Counted from the first letter of the stretch, positions 16,769 to 26,741 are shown. The stretch: DNA of 64,000 nt from Clostridia bacterium (GCA_017436225.1 JAFSDM010000030.1:1-64000), one strand, 5' to 3'. The notes: a model not told the origin generated them from the letters alone. Translations and numbers: made by a program.

Positions 16769-17497
16769 CTAAATAAAACCGCCGTCGGCAGATAAGACTT
16801 GACCCGTTACAAATTCGGCATCGTTTGCCAAGAAGTAAACCGAGCGGGCAATTTCCTCTGCCTTGCCAAGTCTTCCAAGCGGAGTTTCGTTTTTAAGCGC
16901 CGCAAAATCCTCGGGGGTTAAATTTTTGTTCATTTCGGTATCAATAACACCGGGGGCAACGCAGTTTACACGAATACCGCTGGGACCCAGCTCCTTGGCA
17001 AGCGCCTTTGTAAGACCTATAATGCCCGATTTGGTTGCAGAGTAGGCAACCTCCATAGATGCACCCGTTATTCCCCAAATTGAGGAAATGTTTACAATGC
17101 TTCCCTTATGCTTTGGTACCATAACCCGTGTGGCGGCACGGCAACCGTAAAAAACACCGCTTAAATTAGTGCTTAAAATGCCTTGCCAGTCATCGTTTGT
17201 GGTGTCGGTAATAAGCTTTTGAAGGGCTATGCCCGCATTGTTTACCATAACGTCTAAACCGCCAAAGGTGTTTACAGTCTGCTCTACCGCAAGGTCAACC
17301 TGAGCGGGGTCTGACACATCACACCTAACGGTTAAAAAGGGTGTATTATTAAGAGCCATAGCTTCCTTTAGTGAATTTACCGCATCGGCAGACTTATTAT
17401 AGGTTATGGCAACGTTATAGCCCTTTCCCGCAAAATATATTGCAGTGGCGGCACCTATTCCGCGGGAACCGCCCGTAATTAAAACAGTTTTTGACAT
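16769..17497 (-). CDS. Short-chain dehydrogenase/reductase (FabG-like)
   Basis: 242-residue Rossmann-fold NAD(P)-dependent oxidoreductase. It shows the classical SDR motifs: the cofactor loop TGGSRGIG (8-15), NNAG (about 86-89), the catalytic serine in NISSIWG, and Tyr-x3-Lys in YSATK. The sequence is closest to 3-oxoacyl-ACP-reductase-like SDRs. As it follows a large glycosidase gene by 15 bases and no fatty-acid genes are near, a role in sugar or polyol oxidation is as likely as lipid synthesis. The ribosome site is AGAGGGTG. Confidence 0.85.
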   Translation of the reverse strand: MSKTVLITGGSRGIGAATAIYFAGKGYNVAITYNKSADAVNSLKEAMALNNTPFLTVRCDVSDPAQVDLAVEQTVNTFGGLDVMVNNAGIALQKLITDTTNDDWQGILSTNLSGVFYGCRAATRVMVPKHKGSIVNISSIWGITGASMEVAYSATKSGIIGLTKALAKELGPSGIRVNCVAPGVIDTEMNKNLTPEDFAALKNETPLGRLGKAEEIARSVYFLANDAEFVTGQVLSADGGFI

Positions 17498-17512
17498 AGT
17501 GGCACCCTCTTT

Positions 17513-20443
17513 TTAGAAGAATAAACCAAATTCAACAAAGCAGTAGCTATCTACCCAGTCCTCATTTTCGCCACCAACCCAAAGGGGGGAATTATGTATA
17601 AACTGTGGCGGAGCTACAAAGGTGCTTTCGCCCTCACCCAAGTGGAAGGGGCCTAGCAGATTGCGAAGATTACCTGTAACGGTAATTTCGATTTCGTTAT
17701 CGCCAACGTTTAGCATACCGCTTAAATCAACCTGATACGGCTTCCACATAACCTTGCCCGCCGATTTGCCGTTTACCTTAACCTCAGTAACGGTGGAGCA
17801 AAGCTCACTAAAGCAAAGTGAGCGGTTTTCTATTTGGTCTTTATCAAGGGTAACGGTCTTTTTAAAGGTCATACTGCCCGCAAAGAAGGGGTAACCCTGC
17901 TCCGCCATATTTCCGGCTTTTACGGTTTTGGGAGCGGTGGTTATAAAGAAGTTACCGTTGGTACGAAGAGCGCGTTTTGGGAGCTTTTCAAAGGGGGAAT
18001 TTGTTTTAACCGCAAAATCGCCCACAATGTAAACGGCTTCAATCTCCATATCGTAGGTGAGCTTGTTCTTTTCCGATTCAAAAATAAGGGCGTTATCCAT
18101 ATTTTCGTAAACCGCCTTGCTTTGAACAAATTCACAGCAAAGCTTTACTTCATTATCGCCAATCTTTACAAACGGCTTAATATCTAAAAGTCTGAAGGCG
18201 GGGTCGTAAAAATAGCCTAAATCCTGTTTTTTAATTTCCTTGCCGTTTACAAAAATATTAAATATTTCGGGTGTTTCTACCACAAGCTTTAAGCTTTCAA
18301 AATCGGTCGTTTCTGCCTTAAAGCTAAAAACAACCTCGGCATTTACCTTTTTGCGGTAGGCGCAAAGGATTTCCTGAACGTCGCTAACGGAGATGTTTTT
18401 GTGAGTCTGCTCACCGTTTACAAAAAGGTCGCAGTAATCTAAAGTAAGGGCGTTATCGGTTGCCGAAAGCTTCCACTCACCGTCGAAGCTGATGGGATTA
18501 AGAGCCACTGCCGATTTTTCAGCCGATTTTTCGCGCTCATCATCGTACACAAAAAGCACCATTGAGCCATATTTTTCAAGGCTTTCGTTAATAATAATTT
18601 CATCGCCCGATTTTTCAAAGCAAAGGGGTATGGTTTCGCCCGTTTCGGCAGAGAAAATAGAGCCGCTTTTACCCTTTATGGTGGCGGTAAAATCAATTTT
18701 TTCTTCATTTGGATTAACCAGATAGTGCATGGTCATATTGTCATCATCAAAATGGCGAACAAGCGAAAGCACGGTTTGGGTATCGCGGTTTTGGTAGTCA
18801 AGCTTAATTTCACAAAGCTCACTTGGAACAAGACTTGGCAAAAGGGTGCGGTCCACAACGGGGCAGTCACCAAAAACCTCTTGCCACATAGCTGTAGGCT
18901 CACCGTCAATAAAGGAGGGCATTTTTTCGGTGAAAACAACCGCTCCGCCATTTTCTTTAAATTTCTTTAAAAGGTCAAAGGTTGCCTTACCAAAGCAATC
19001 GGCAGGGGGAACAATAACAACCTTGTAGCTTTGCGTACCTATTTTAAAGGTTTTGTCGCTAACACTTCCGTGGCGTTCAATAAGCTTATTATCGCCCAAG
19101 TGATAATTTATTTGATGCTTTTCAAGAATTTCCATAATCTCTCTAAGGGTTTTGCACATATCCTTGGTAATCTCTTCGGCATTTGGGTCGTTATCATTAT
19201 AGGTTAGCCAAGCGCTTTCAATATTATGAAGCAGTAAAACCTTATAATCCACTTCGCCCTCGGCAATAAGCATACCAATACGGCTAACCATATCGTTAAA
19301 GGCCTTGTAGTCCTTCCACCAAGGCTGATGTCGGTAGAGCGAGGCGGGGTAATCGCGCTTTCTTATACCGCGAAGGCTATAACCTTCAAGATGCTGACAG
19401 AGGTAGTTTACACCCCTTACCATTTGGGATTCGTAAATCCAGCGAAGCTCCTCAAAGCTTACGTTCCAACCGCAAAGCGCAAAGGTTTCGGAAAGGATTT
19501 GCTTTTTGCCAAGCTGATTTGCGGCAGAGGTGAGCTGCATTATGGTGTTGATTTCGGCAAGAAATCTGCCAAGGTGGTCCATACCGGGGATATCCATATA
19601 TTCGTAGTTAGGCATAGCACTGCCGTTGCACTGAATATGGGTCCAGTAGTCCTCCTCACAGGTCATATGACCTGTGTAAAGCTGATTATGCTCCTTACAC
19701 CAAGCGTAAATTTGCTCGTTAAATGCGGCGGTGAAGAGGTCACGAACAAGCTTCCAATAGCGGTAGCGGACTACGGTGTAGCCCTCCACCTCGGCAAAAA
19801 GGGCGGGAAGCTTTTCTATAAGGCTGTCGCCATAGGCTTTTTTGTACTCATCATCTAAAATAAAGGACCAGGGGTAGCCGTTGCGGGAAACCTGAGGCTC
19901 ATCGGTGAAAAAGCCCACCATACCGCCAAGCTTTTCACCTAATGCTTCAACGTATTTATCGTGTGTGCAGTTTAAAAACTCGGTAATAACCGCCTTGTTC
20001 ATAACGTCAACGTAAAAGGGATTAACATCATAGTAAAAATGGAAGTTTTTCCCCTCTACCGTTTGGTTTGAAATGGTGCGGTCGGTGGTTTTGGGGGCAG
20101 AGGTTACCTCACAGCGCAAATATTTTTGCTGATAGGCTACGCCCTTGCCGTTTACAACGCCGCAACCAAAGCCACTCGGCCAGCCGTTTTCATCATAGCC
20201 CCAGGCAAGCATACCCGTTTCGTTTGCCTTTTCGCTTGCGGCTTTAATGTTATCAAACCAATCGGATTTCATATATTCGGTTTGCAGACCGCCTCTGGCG
20301 TGCATAAAAAAGCCGCCGAGACCTGCCTTTTCCATTAAATCAACCTGCTCTGTGGTGGAGTCAACCGAAAGCTTTTCGTTCCAGGACCAAAAGGGAGCGG
20401 GTCTGTATTTTTTAGGAGGATTTTTTAAAAATTCTTTGTTCAT
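17513..20443 (-). CDS. Large glycoside hydrolase, GH106-like
   Basis: 976 residues, no signal peptide, so cytoplasmic. The opening, with YRPAPFWSWNEKL, EQVDLMEKAGLGGFFMHARGGL and WGYDENGWPSGFGCG, resembles the GH106-type alpha-L-rhamnosidase-related TIM-barrel family. The C-terminal third has beta-sandwich sequence with GH2-like sugar-binding features (MTFKKTVTLD, VNGKSAGKVMWKPYQVDLSG). Substrate specificity cannot be set from sequence. Candidate acids include the Asp/Glu residues in TDEPQV and LSETFALCGWN. ATG 20443 is chosen for AAAGGAAA upstream rather than an in-frame extension to 20488. It forms an operon with the SDR gene. Confidence 0.75.
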   Translation of the reverse strand: MNKEFLKNPPKKYRPAPFWSWNEKLSVDSTTEQVDLMEKAGLGGFFMHARGGLQTEYMKSDWFDNIKAASEKANETGMLAWGYDENGWPSGFGCGVVNGKGVAYQQKYLRCEVTSAPKTTDRTISNQTVEGKNFHFYYDVNPFYVDVMNKAVITEFLNCTHDKYVEALGEKLGGMVGFFTDEPQVSRNGYPWSFILDDEYKKAYGDSLIEKLPALFAEVEGYTVVRYRYWKLVRDLFTAAFNEQIYAWCKEHNQLYTGHMTCEEDYWTHIQCNGSAMPNYEYMDIPGMDHLGRFLAEINTIMQLTSAANQLGKKQILSETFALCGWNVSFEELRWIYESQMVRGVNYLCQHLEGYSLRGIRKRDYPASLYRHQPWWKDYKAFNDMVSRIGMLIAEGEVDYKVLLLHNIESAWLTYNDNDPNAEEITKDMCKTLREIMEILEKHQINYHLGDNKLIERHGSVSDKTFKIGTQSYKVVIVPPADCFGKATFDLLKKFKENGGAVVFTEKMPSFIDGEPTAMWQEVFGDCPVVDRTLLPSLVPSELCEIKLDYQNRDTQTVLSLVRHFDDDNMTMHYLVNPNEEKIDFTATIKGKSGSIFSAETGETIPLCFEKSGDEIIINESLEKYGSMVLFVYDDEREKSAEKSAVALNPISFDGEWKLSATDNALTLDYCDLFVNGEQTHKNISVSDVQEILCAYRKKVNAEVVFSFKAETTDFESLKLVVETPEIFNIFVNGKEIKKQDLGYFYDPAFRLLDIKPFVKIGDNEVKLCCEFVQSKAVYENMDNALIFESEKNKLTYDMEIEAVYIVGDFAVKTNSPFEKLPKRALRTNGNFFITTAPKTVKAGNMAEQGYPFFAGSMTFKKTVTLDKDQIENRSLCFSELCSTVTEVKVNGKSAGKVMWKPYQVDLSGMLNVGDNEIEITVTGNLRNLLGPFHLGEGESTFVAPPQFIHNSPLWVGGENEDWVDSYCFVEFGLFF

Positions 20444-20479
20444 ACAAATCTTTCCTTTATATATAATCTTAATAATAAA

Positions 20480-20508
20480 ATTATACAATACTTTGAAAAG
20501 TTTGTCTA
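20480..20508 (-). promoter_or_regulatory. Sigma-A promoter of the glycosidase/SDR operon
   Basis: Minus-strand TAGACA (20503-20508), 17-bp spacer, TATAAT (20480-20485), about 37 bases from the glycosidase start. Confidence 0.65.
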
Positions 20509-20534
20509 CTAAATAATTTTATTTTGGTTTATTT

Positions 20535-21875
20535 TTATTTGGTAAGGGTGCCGCCATCGGTTTTAAGCAGAATGAAAATCTGCTCCTCTATTAAGGTTTC
20601 GGTGTTTACATAAACCAAAATTTCTTCTTTTTGCTCACCCTCGCACAAAAACTCAAAGCAGTAAAGCTCGTTTTGACCGCTTGAGGGGATTAAGGCAAGC
20701 GAGGTGGATTTTATTTTAAGGTGGGGACTTATAACCTTTTTTGCCTCCTCCTTGGTGTGAACGGGTACCTTTAGGGTTCGTGGCTTGTGATTCATTATAT
20801 ATCCGCTTGCCTCATAAAAAACTATCTCAAAGGTATCTAAAGCAACACCAACCTTTATCAGGTCAGAATAGCATACGGTACTGCCCTGTAAAAGGGAAAA
20901 ATTAATCACGCACATACCCTCATCGGCAAAATAGTAGCTCTCCTTAAATTTGCCAAGGCTTAAGGAATTTACATATTCTTTTGCGGTCTCCACCGCCCTT
21001 TTGTAGTCGGCCGAGGGGTTTTTAATATCTCGCTCTTTTCTTAAAAAGCTAATAAAGCCTCCCCTTTTGGTTACGGCTATGGTGCCATCTTCAAAGCCAA
21101 AAACAAAGGCGGCAATTTTTCCGCTTTCCTCGCTGATTTTAGTTAGCTTTTCGGCTTTGGTGCCAAGCCTTTTGGCGGCGATTTCCTTTGCCTTAGCTTC
21201 GCTTATTTCTTTGGCAGATTTTAAAAGAATAGACTCCTTTTCTAAAATATGGTCGGAAAAGGGACCGTCGTAAATCAGGGTGGGGTAATCGCTTAGCGCC
21301 TCGGCGGTGTCATCCAAATAGGCATCTAAATTACTGCTCGATGCAATGTCGTTAAGCTCATTTTCAATACTGTCGTTCCAATTTTCTGCATTGTTATAAA
21401 GGGTTTTCGCCTCGTCCAAATTCAGGCTTAAATCCTTAGCAATTTTTGAAAGCTTTGTAAGGTTAGCCCTTTCATTTTCGCCGATATCCTGACCCTTTAT
21501 AACGCTTTGGGTAATGGAAAAGGCGTAGTCGCTTACCTGATTTAAAAATCTTGAAACGGTTTGCATACTGCTGTGCTTAACGGGTAGCTCGGCAAGCGCC
21601 GCCGATGCAGTTCCCGCCTGCAAAACAAGCTCGTTTGTAAGGTGGGTGAGGGTGGCTGCGGTGCCAATATAAAGGGTTTTGCCAAGCGTTACCGAAATGT
21701 TTTCCATTTCACTGCTCAGCCTTTCCATAGCCGACTGATGCTTGTGAATGATTTTTCTTTTTAAGAACTCGGTTTGGCATTTAGTATGAATAAGACTGCC
21801 CGCAAAAACAAGCACAAATGTGGCGGCAAAGCTGATTATTCTAACCAAACAACGTTTTTTAATATAAAAATTCAT
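20535..21875 (-). CDS. ypeB: Germination protein YpeB
   Basis: 446-residue YpeB-family protein. It has an N-terminal membrane anchor (about 11-27), a helical region (about 35-200), and C-terminal PepSY-like repeats. In Bacillus, YpeB stabilises and restrains the spore cortex lytic enzyme SleB. Here sleB is not adjacent; spoIIID lies upstream and a glycosidase downstream. The start is ATG 21875 with ACAGGTGA upstream; a GTG nine bases earlier would overlap that site. A TATACTA sequence near 21895 resembles a sigma-G -10, but the -35 is poor. Confidence 0.85.
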   Translation of the reverse strand: MNFYIKKRCLVRIISFAATFVLVFAGSLIHTKCQTEFLKRKIIHKHQSAMERLSSEMENISVTLGKTLYIGTAATLTHLTNELVLQAGTASAALAELPVKHSSMQTVSRFLNQVSDYAFSITQSVIKGQDIGENERANLTKLSKIAKDLSLNLDEAKTLYNNAENWNDSIENELNDIASSSNLDAYLDDTAEALSDYPTLIYDGPFSDHILEKESILLKSAKEISEAKAKEIAAKRLGTKAEKLTKISEESGKIAAFVFGFEDGTIAVTKRGGFISFLRKERDIKNPSADYKRAVETAKEYVNSLSLGKFKESYYFADEGMCVINFSLLQGSTVCYSDLIKVGVALDTFEIVFYEASGYIMNHKPRTLKVPVHTKEEAKKVISPHLKIKSTSLALIPSSGQNELYCFEFLCEGEQKEEILVYVNTETLIEEQIFILLKTDGGTLTK

Positions 21876-21962
21876 TTTTATCACCTGTAAGATAGTATAG
21901 CCTAAAATTTGGTTTTTATTAGTTTTAAGCCTCTTGTTATCCTCAGATGATAAAAGATTAAT

Positions 21963-22211
21963 TTATCCCCCTTTATATTTTCTTCTTGTGGCAAGTCCGC
22001 CTCTTATATGACGTTCGTTTTTGTTAAACTCCAAAACCTTTTTAACATCGTTATACAAAACGGGATTTTTGGTTTTAAGCCGTTCGGTCACGTCCTTATG
22101 TACGGTGGATTTTGAAACATTAAAAACTCCTGCGGTCTGCCTTACGGTAGCACCGTTTTTCTTTATGTATTCCCCTAAAATTGTGGCGCGGTTTGTAACC
22201 GACTGCTTCAT
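21963..22211 (-). CDS. spoIIID: Stage III sporulation transcription factor SpoIIID
   Basis: 82-residue DNA-binding protein of the mother-cell sporulation programme. The helix-turn-helix segment ATVRQTAGVFNVSKSTVHKDVTERL and the basic tail NKNERHIRGGLATRRKYKGG are near-identical in pattern to SpoIIID across spore formers. ATG 22211 follows TAGGAG with seven-base spacing; upstream in-frame codons add an implausible hydrophobic lead. A candidate sigma-E promoter lies upstream. Presence of spoIIID indicates an endospore-forming lineage. Confidence 0.97.
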   Translation of the reverse strand: MKQSVTNRATILGEYIKKNGATVRQTAGVFNVSKSTVHKDVTERLKTKNPVLYNDVKKVLEFNKNERHIRGGLATRRKYKGG

Positions 22212-22234
22212 AAAATCAACTCCTAATGTAGTTA

Positions 22235-22263
22235 ATTCTATGAAAACAAAAATAATTATATTC
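22235..22263 (-). promoter_or_regulatory. Candidate sigma-E promoter of spoIIID
   Basis: Minus-strand GAATATA (22257-22263), 14-bp spacer, CATAGAAT (22235-22242). The sigma-E consensus is about KMATATT, 13-15 bp, CATACAMT, so one mismatch in each box. spoIIID is a sigma-E gene in Bacillus. Confidence 0.6.
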
Positions 22264-22276
22264 ATATATGTTTTTG

Positions 22277-22305
22277 TTGTGATTTGAAGGGGCATATGCT
22301 ATAAT
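22277..22305 (+). promoter_or_regulatory. Sigma-A promoter of sbcDC
   Basis: TTGTGA (22277-22282), 17-bp spacer, TATAAT (22300-22305), 37 bases before the sbcD start. Confidence 0.7.
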
Positions 22306-22341
22306 AAAAATACTAAAGCTATAACATTTGGGAGTGGCGCA

Positions 22342-23478
22342 ATGAAATTTATTCATCTTTCTGATTTGCATTTAGGCAAGCGTGTAAATGAGTTTTCGAT
22401 GCTTGAGGATCAAGAATACATTTTAATACAGATTTTAGAGATTGTTAAGCAGCAAAAGCCCGATGCGGTTATCATAGCGGGTGACGTTTATGATAAATCG
22501 GTTCCCTCTGCCGAGGCGGTTGAGCTGTTTGATAGCTTTTTGGTGCGCCTTTTAAAGCTTCAGGCAAAGGTTTTTGTCATAAGCGGAAACCACGATTCCG
22601 CCGAAAGAATTGCCTTTGGCGCAAGAATTATGGATAAAAGCGGAATTTATATGTCGCCCGTTTATAACGGCGCGGTTGTGCCTGTTGTTTTAAGCGATGA
22701 GTTCGGCGAGGTTAATGTTTATATGCTTCCCTTTGTAAAGCCCGCAAACGTCAGAAGATTTTTCCCCGATGCCGAAATTTCATCCTATACCGATGCGGTA
22801 TCGGTAGCAATCAAGGCTATGTCTGCCGATTATTCAAAGCGCAACATTTTAATCACCCATCAGTTTGTAACGGGGGCGCTTCGCTCCGAGTCGGAGGATA
22901 TTTCGGTAGGCGGCACCGATAATGTAGATGCAGCTGTTTTTGCGGGGTTTGACTATGTAGCCCTCGGGCATCTTCATAAAAGTCAAAAATGCTCAAGCGA
23001 GTATATCCGTTACAGCGGTACGCCTTTAAAATATTCCTTTTCTGAAGCGAATGATAAAAAATCCGTAACGGTTATAACCCTTAATGAAAAGGGTGATATT
23101 TCTTTGGATTTCATACCCCTTATTCCAAAGCGTGATATGGTAGAAATAAAGGGTAGCTACGAAGAGCTTACCCTTAAAAGCTTTTGGGAAAACACCTCTT
23201 ATAATGAGGACTATATGCATATAACCCTTACCGATGAGGAGGATATTCCCGAAGTATTAACAAAGCTTCGTGTTATTTATAAAAACATTATGAAGCTTGA
23301 TTATGACAATAAAAGAACCCGTACAATGAACGAAATAAACGGGGCGGAGGCGGTAAAGCAAAAGACTCCCGCCCAAAACTTCAGCGAATTTTACGAGCTG
23401 CAAAACGGGCAGCCCTTAAGCGATGAGCAGTCGGCGTTTTTAGCCGATATTATTGAGCGTATTCAGGAGGGTAGATAA
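22342..23478 (+). CDS. sbcD: Exonuclease subunit SbcD (Mre11-type)
   Basis: 378-residue metallophosphoesterase subunit of the SbcCD nuclease, which opens hairpins and protein-blocked DNA ends. Metal-binding motifs in order: SDLHLG (7-12), GDVYDKS, GNHDS, and the C-terminal ALGHLHKSQ. The C-terminal 100 residues form the capping/SbcC-binding region. The TAA stop is immediately followed by the ATG of sbcC, so the two are translationally coupled. Confidence 0.95.
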   Translation: MKFIHLSDLHLGKRVNEFSMLEDQEYILIQILEIVKQQKPDAVIIAGDVYDKSVPSAEAVELFDSFLVRLLKLQAKVFVISGNHDSAERIAFGARIMDKSGIYMSPVYNGAVVPVVLSDEFGEVNVYMLPFVKPANVRRFFPDAEISSYTDAVSVAIKAMSADYSKRNILITHQFVTGALRSESEDISVGGTDNVDAAVFAGFDYVALGHLHKSQKCSSEYIRYSGTPLKYSFSEANDKKSVTVITLNEKGDISLDFIPLIPKRDMVEIKGSYEELTLKSFWENTSYNEDYMHITLTDEEDIPEVLTKLRVIYKNIMKLDYDNKRTRTMNEINGAEAVKQKTPAQNFSEFYELQNGQPLSDEQSAFLADIIERIQEGR

Positions 23479-26238
23479 ATGAGACCCTTAAATTTAAAAA
23501 TTTCTGCTTTTGGTCCCTATGCGGGCGTAACCGAAATTGATTTTAATGAGCTTGGAAAGGGCGGAATTTACCTTATTACGGGCGATACGGGCGCGGGTAA
23601 AACCACAATTTTTGATGCCATTACCTACGCCCTTTACGGAAAGCCAAGCGGTGAAAACCGCGATGTATCTATGCTTCGCTCAAAATATGCCGATAAATCG
23701 GTGCCCACCGAGGTGGAGCTTGTTTTTTGCTATCGTGATAAAAACTACACAGTAAGCCGAAATCCCGAATACGAAAGGGAGGCAAAGCGGGGCGGCGGTA
23801 CCGCCAAGCAAACGGCGGGCGCAACGCTAATCTACCCCGACGGCAGTGTTAAAAGCGGCACCAAAGAGGTAACGGCGGCTATTGAGGAGATTATTGGCGT
23901 TAACCGTGACCAATTTTGCCAAATCGCAATGATTGCTCAGGGCGATTTTTTAAAGCTTTTATTTGCTCCTACCGATGAGCGAATGAAAATATTCCGCCAT
24001 ATTTTTAAAACCGAGCTTTACTGCTCACTGCAGGAGCGGCTAAAGGGTGAGCTGAGCGGTTTAGATGCCGAGTGCAAAAAAATAAGGCAGAGTATTTCGC
24101 AGTATATAGGCGGTATTGTGTGCGAGGAAAACTGCACCGAAGCTTTAGAGGTATCAAAGGCTAAAAGCGATGAAATGACAATAGAGGATACCCTGTTGCT
24201 TATAAAAAAGCTGATTTTAAAGGATGAAAATGCCGAAGCCGAGCTTGAAAAAGCAAGGCAGGAGCTTCTTTGTCAGCTTGATATAGTAAAATCGGCTATA
24301 AATAAGGCGAACGAGCTTGTCCTTTTAAAGGACAGGCTTCAAAAGACCGAGTATGAGCTAAAAATTAAAACCGAAAATCAAAAACAGCTTTTAGAAAATC
24401 TTGAACACCAAGCGGCAAAGCAGTCGGAAATTAAAGGTCTTAATCAATCGGCGGCGCAAATCAAGGCCACTCTGCCCGATTATGATGAGCTTTGCCAAAA
24501 GCAAATCGACCTTAACGGCAACACAACCTTGCTGGAGCAGAAAAACAAAAAGCTTCAGACCGCAGAGCAGAGTATAAAGACTATGGAAGAGCAGATAGCC
24601 TGCCTTGAGCAGGAGGCAAAGCTATTAGAAAAGGCGGGGGAGGAAAAGCTAAGGCTCGATATCAGAAAAAAGGAGCTTAGAGAGGACTTTGAAAGGCTGT
24701 CATTACTAAAGTCCGATATCACCGCCTTGGAAACGGCCTATTCCGAATATAAGCAGTCGGTAGAGGGGTATAAGCAAAAACAGGCTATTTTTGAAAGGGC
24801 AGAGGGCGAATACAAAGCTCTAAACCGACTATATCTTGATGCTCAGGCGGGTATTCTGGCGGACACCTTGGCAGAAAATGAGCCTTGCCCCGTTTGCGGC
24901 TCTACCTCCCACCCAAAAATTGCAATAAAGCCCCAAAACGCACCAACAAAGGCAGAGCTTGAGTTGGCGCAAGCCCGTTTAAACAGGGCTTTAGACGACG
25001 CCAACAATGCAAGAAACAAATCAAGCGGCTTTAAGGGCGCCTTTGAAGAAAAAAAGGAAGCAGTTTTAAGGCAGGTAAAATCTGCACTGGGCGATATATC
25101 GGTTAATGATGCCAAATCGCTTATTGAGGTCAGGCTCTCGGATATACGCGCCGAGGCTTTAAAGGTGGCTGAAAGATTAAATCAGGAGCAACTTAAAACC
25201 GAAAGAAAGCAAAAGCTCGATTTAGAGCTTCCAAAAAGCAGGGAAGTTCTGGAGCAAACCAAATCCGAGCTTTTAAAAACCTCAGATGAAATTAAGGCTA
25301 TTACCGCCGAAAACACTCTGCTGCAAAAAAGGATTGCCGAAATCAAGGCAAGGCTTGGGTTTGAAAGCAGGGCGGCGGCAGAGCAGTATATAGCCTCTGC
25401 CGAAGGTAAAGCCGAGCAATTGGCGCTTGAGCTTGAGCAGGCTACTCAGGCTTTAAATCAAAACAATGAAAAAATAGCCTATTTTACCGCCGTTAAGCAG
25501 GAGACCGAAAGGCAATTAGCACTTGGCGGTGAAATTGATTTAGATGCACAGACCTTAAAGCAAACCGAACTTGAAGCAGGGCTAAGGTCGCTTGAGCTTG
25601 GCTCAAAGGCGGTTCACGGCAGAATTATTACAAATCGGTCGGCGCTGCAAAACATTACCCTTAAATCGGGTGACCTTGTTAAGGCGGAAAAAAGCTATTC
25701 TATGGTAAAAGCCCTTAGCGATACCGCAAACGGCAACATAAAGGGCAAAAAAACTATGCTTGAAACCTATATTCAAATGAATTATTTTGATAGGATTATA
25801 GACCGCGCCAACGCAAGGCTTATGGTTATGACGGGCGGACAGTATGATTTGGTGCGCCATAAGGAGGCGTCTACTCAGGCAAAGGGTGGCTTGGATTTAG
25901 ATGTTATAGACCACTATAACGGCAGTAAAAGAAGCGTAAAAACCCTCTCGGGCGGTGAAGCCTTTAAGGCGTCGCTTGCCTTGGCGCTGGGTCTTGCAGA
26001 TGAAATTCAGTATTCCGCCGGTGGAATAAAGCTTGACACAATGTTTGTAGATGAAGGCTTCGGCTCGTTGGATGAGGACTCCCTATCCTCCGCTATGAAG
26101 GCGCTTGTTTCCTTGGCGGAGTCAGACCGCCTTGTTGGCGTTATTTCCCACGTTTCTGAGCTTAAACAAAAAATAGATAAACAAATTGTAGTTTCTAAGG
26201 ATAAAGCAGGCGGCAGCCGCGCAAAAATTATTGTGTAA
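23479..26238 (+). CDS. sbcC: Exonuclease subunit SbcC (Rad50-type SMC ATPase)
   Basis: 919-residue SMC-like ATPase partner of SbcD. Walker A is GDTGAGKT (35-42). Long E/K/Q-rich coiled coils run from about 180 to 760, interrupted by the zinc hook CPVC at Cys470/Cys473. The ABC signature is LSGGEAFKASLAL, Walker B is FVDEGFGSLD, and the D-loop and H-loop follow (ISHVSEL). All catalytic elements are intact and the length is typical for Firmicute SbcC. Confidence 0.95.
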   Translation: MRPLNLKISAFGPYAGVTEIDFNELGKGGIYLITGDTGAGKTTIFDAITYALYGKPSGENRDVSMLRSKYADKSVPTEVELVFCYRDKNYTVSRNPEYEREAKRGGGTAKQTAGATLIYPDGSVKSGTKEVTAAIEEIIGVNRDQFCQIAMIAQGDFLKLLFAPTDERMKIFRHIFKTELYCSLQERLKGELSGLDAECKKIRQSISQYIGGIVCEENCTEALEVSKAKSDEMTIEDTLLLIKKLILKDENAEAELEKARQELLCQLDIVKSAINKANELVLLKDRLQKTEYELKIKTENQKQLLENLEHQAAKQSEIKGLNQSAAQIKATLPDYDELCQKQIDLNGNTTLLEQKNKKLQTAEQSIKTMEEQIACLEQEAKLLEKAGEEKLRLDIRKKELREDFERLSLLKSDITALETAYSEYKQSVEGYKQKQAIFERAEGEYKALNRLYLDAQAGILADTLAENEPCPVCGSTSHPKIAIKPQNAPTKAELELAQARLNRALDDANNARNKSSGFKGAFEEKKEAVLRQVKSALGDISVNDAKSLIEVRLSDIRAEALKVAERLNQEQLKTERKQKLDLELPKSREVLEQTKSELLKTSDEIKAITAENTLLQKRIAEIKARLGFESRAAAEQYIASAEGKAEQLALELEQATQALNQNNEKIAYFTAVKQETERQLALGGEIDLDAQTLKQTELEAGLRSLELGSKAVHGRIITNRSALQNITLKSGDLVKAEKSYSMVKALSDTANGNIKGKKTMLETYIQMNYFDRIIDRANARLMVMTGGQYDLVRHKEASTQAKGGLDLDVIDHYNGSKRSVKTLSGGEAFKASLALALGLADEIQYSAGGIKLDTMFVDEGFGSLDEDSLSSAMKALVSLAESDRLVGVISHVSELKQKIDKQIVVSKDKAGGSRAKIIV

Positions 26239-26620
26239 AATTTTTATTATTTTTAACAAATAAAACGTGCGCTTTTATTGCGGTTTAACGAACGAAAACA
26301 CAAAAACATATACAATATTTTGTTGTTCTTCGATTTTTTGCGACAAAACGGTTTAAAAAATGCAGATTTAATAGGAAATTTTTAGACTTTAAATGTTGCA
26401 AAAATATGTTAAAATATAATTGAACTAAGTATTTTTATAAAAAATCGGTGATTTGTTAGCCAAAATTACCAAATTAACAGGGCGATTATTTATGCAGTCA
26501 AAAAAGTGCATAAAAATCGTCGGACATTTTTGTGTGATATTTTATTGGACAAAATAAAATAATTTGGAAATTTTGTAGATACAAATGAATTGACACTTTA
26601 TAAAATACGAAAATATTGGA

Positions 26621-26669
26621 AACGAGAAACGTTTTAGTGAAAATAATCGCTAAAGCGGAATTTCTCGTT
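26621..26669 (+). promoter_or_regulatory. Long imperfect hairpin upstream of the sugar-transport operon
   Basis: Outer arms AACGAGAAA (26621-26629) and TTTCTCGTT (26661-26669) pair perfectly. Inner arms at 26630-26639 and 26648-26657 pair through ten positions including G-U pairs. No U tail follows. It could be an operator or a leader RNA element; which one cannot be told. Confidence 0.5.
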
Positions 26670-26741
26670 CTTAAATCTGTTTTATCGCAGAGTCGACAAG
26701 TCAGCATTTATTACTCCTTATATACATTATATATATAAAGG

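Noticed and set aside
26498..26707. 69-codon minus-strand frame in the intergenic region before the carbohydrate operon
   Set aside because: No ribosome site, low-complexity sequence, overlaps the structured region.
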